Positions 61,506 through 64,000 of a stretch of 64,000 nucleotides of DNA are shown piece by piece. The position numbers and the translations under genes are program-made. The stretch lies in NCBI GenBank assembly GCA_004794655.1, contig SMMW01000087.1, positions 2,117,501-2,181,500 of the forward strand. The letters are read 5' to 3'. The notes beneath the pieces were generated by a model. The model was not told where the DNA came from and did not search any database. It was given only the letters and a program-made list of their open reading frames with translations. This DNA is from Marisa cornuarietis (taxonomy: Eukaryota; Mollusca; Gastropoda; Architaenioglossa; Ampullariidae). Positions within the stretch are counted from its first letter, which is position 1. Each line of letters opens with the position of its first letter.

Positions 61506-64000
61506 CCGGCAAAAGTGAACGTGAGCATCATTCAAGCTTAAATAGAAAAGTTAGTAATGGTAAGTTGGGCTTCATGATAGATGCTGACGACGTTCTAAAC
61601 CATGCCCGAGGAAACTTTTGGTAGAATCGTTTAGTCACAGTCGCATCTAAAACACAGGTCTGAAGCGGTTTGATAGGCCACCTTATTGTTTTGTCAAGTT
61701 GTGTCACTGAACCGTCGCGAGTTTGACAGATGATAATTACAAATAGAAACTTACTGTCACTGTAGCTATTGCATTCTTCGATAAAGTAATCATTGTATAA
61801 TTGTCGGACCAAAACTGAGCCTCCTTTCGGTGAAATGAAGGTCCGTGGTGAAATTATCAACAGTATCGCAGCATGCTTGACCCTTTTTATATGTAATCGG
61901 TACCCCTACGCTGCTTATTAGAGTGTTTCTCGAAGTCTCGAGTCCGCAAAACCTGTTGAGCTGGTCCCGAAGCCGAACTTGTCCTTGTGTAAGTAAGCAA
62001 CCGTTTTGCAACCGACATTTTGATCAGGCATGATTCAGAACGACGGATTCTGTCATTTAAGCCCAACTTTTCCCTTTTTTTAAGGTTTTCTGCTGGGTAA
62101 CATATGGTAAGATGGGTAACCTATTATGTATCTTGTGCATCGCCGTGATGAACTTTGTATCGGTGAGTGTAGATCTATCTGCACACTGATTCACAACCGT
62201 CCTGTTCTGAGTGATGCAGAAGTCGTCCTTCGCCAATTTCACATGTTATTGTAAAAAAAAAAACGTAATAAAACAGGACGCAATGAACGAGTTTCCAGAA
62301 ATACGGCCTTCCTCTAAAATTAAGTTGTACTTCCTTAAGTTTCAAATTCTTCATTTTACTTTACCATTTTTTTAAGTTTTTGTTGACAGTTCTGGAGTCT
62401 TAAATTTCTAGATAACTGCATTTAGAAGCTGCCATTTACGACAAAACTCAGTTTGAGTTTCATTCTATTTTTTTTTTTGACCGTTAGCAACAATAACTTA
62501 TTATCTTACGAGTTTTGATCACGTTCTACTTTTCCCCGAGTGGCATTTTTGTCGCTTTTAGATTTCTAAGCAATGTAGATCATTGTTTTGTATCAGAATG
62601 TCGTGCGTATTTTCTCCATAAAAGAATGGCGTGGCTATTCCTTGCATGTCTTGTCGACAGGCCTAAGTGGCGACCCATGCCTGCCGCTGCGTCTCCCCAT
62701 TTGCCCCCGACGACTAGTGCCAACGGACAAGCACAGTCGGCCGTCATCTGGTACCTGTCAAGGGATAAATGAATATTCCCTCCCCTAATTTACTGATTTT
62801 ATTGATATGGAGATATCAGCGCCATCAAGAGGAGTAAACCTGCTCTAAAACTTATGCCTGTAGCCAAAATAGCAAATTTGAAGACAGCATGGAAAAAAGA
62901 ATTCTAATAGGGTCAATCCAGCTCCACTGCAATAATGTATGATTACTTGCAGTGAAATTCATCTCATCGTGTTTGTCGCTAATGGTACACTTTTTTCGGC
63001 TAATGTATATTTCTTTTACTTTTTTTCACCTTTTTATGATATTCACCTTGGTCTTTTCAAGTTCTGAGAATGCTATCGGGTTTATTTCTTCTAAACTCTT
63101 AAAAAAAGGCTGAGGTTTAAAAAAGATTGATATATAGCTGAAGAGAACAGAAGATGGTCGAAAGAAATCTCGAGACACACTAGCGTAGAAAACCACTAAT
63201 GACCGTCATGATTTAATTTAAAGGGAGTAGATGAGAATGTTTCCTGCGGATAAAGGATGCCGATGATTTTCATTTGATAGGCAATATTACTATCAGTTTC
63301 AGAAGATACAGACCACTAGTGACTTGTGAAATAACGATAAGTGATAATATAGATACCGCAATATCTCAGCCAAAAGCCAACTCATTGCGCTAAACAAGAT
63401 CACGAAATAGTCAAAAGATGTAGAACGAGGAACAATGTGAAGACTCGCTACGTTCTGGCAGTAAATGGCGATCACTGTAGATTTAACGGTAATGACTCCA
63501 GAGAATAAGGATTAGTGGCATAAGAGAATACTAAGAATATATTGAGAAATTTTGAGAATATTGATAAATATTATATGAAATTGCAAAAACGGTAATCGTC
63601 ACTTTAGTTTATTCACTGAAACGCAAGGTTACTCCCAAAGCGAGTGAAGCATGGCAGTGGAATCCAGCCAAAAGATCCAAACAGTTCGGACTTCAAAATA
63701 ACTTTAAGCACAATCCAGCTGCAAACTAGAAGAGGAGAGAAAACGTAACAGAAGCACATGTAAATATGAAGGTCCAACATTTTTATCCAAATCGAAGCAT
63801 GACCACATCACAGAAACAAAATCAAGGAGAGCCGATCCCCTCAGCCTGTTAGGCGAAGAGGTAGAAATCTCTCAATATGAAAAAAGTCCACGAATGCGCA
63901 CGTTTGTAATTTTGTTTTAATTTTAAACGCCATAAGTAGCAAAAGACGTAACCAGTGAGACTTTGAAGCAGGTGTTCAATATTGTCCCTTGTGTACATTT
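61506..64000. other. Intergenic, nothing identified
   Basis: No reading frame with family similarity, no RNA gene and no repeat family that I can recognise. It could be part of a long intron of a gene lying to the right. Confidence 0.5.

Noticed and set aside
1..64000. Bacterial-type features: operons, CRISPR arrays, insertion sequences, rRNA
   Set aside because: Spliced genes, SINE and LINE repeats and the absence of dense coding sequence show animal nuclear DNA; no such features are present.

Overview
This is animal nuclear DNA. It holds two multi-exon genes with GT-AG introns, tRNA-derived SINE-like repeats, several non-LTR retrotransposon relics, long (GT)n/(CA)n microsatellites and large AT-rich non-coding stretches. 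The retrotransposon types and protein similarities suggest an invertebrate, probably a lophotrochozoan such as a mollusc. That placement is inference; no species can be named.

Layout. 1-20 kb is intergenic: microsatellites, small tandem repeats, a short GC-rich promoter-like block at 12.8-13.3 kb, and a possible degraded gene fragment at 15.1-15.6 kb. 20.8-29.9 kb is a minus-strand gene for an SLC18B1-like major facilitator transporter, with 13 coding exons and 513 residues. 29.99-30.32 kb is a compact shared upstream region. 30.3-41.2 kb is a plus-strand gene for ADHFE1, mitochondrial hydroxyacid-oxoacid transhydrogenase, with 14 coding exon slots and 467 residues. The two genes are head to head, 1.2 kb between start codons. 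42.5-49.1 kb is packed with relics of at least four non-LTR retrotransposon lineages, one of them bounded by a 13-bp target-site duplication. 49-60 kb shows no convincing gene. 60.4-61.5 kb is another broken retrotransposon, and the rest is unassigned.

The most notable signal is in ADHFE1. The exon just before the one carrying an iron-ligand histidine is present as two tandem copies, each 99 nt, 72 nt apart, with intact splice sites and matching phases. They differ at about a quarter of nucleotides but at only 4 of 32 whole codons' amino acids. Either copy gives a normal 467-residue protein. Splicing in both makes a TGA stop exactly at the exon-exon junction. This looks like a mutually exclusive exon pair yielding two forms of the enzyme that differ beside the metal site. 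I know of no description of this for ADHFE1, but I could not search.
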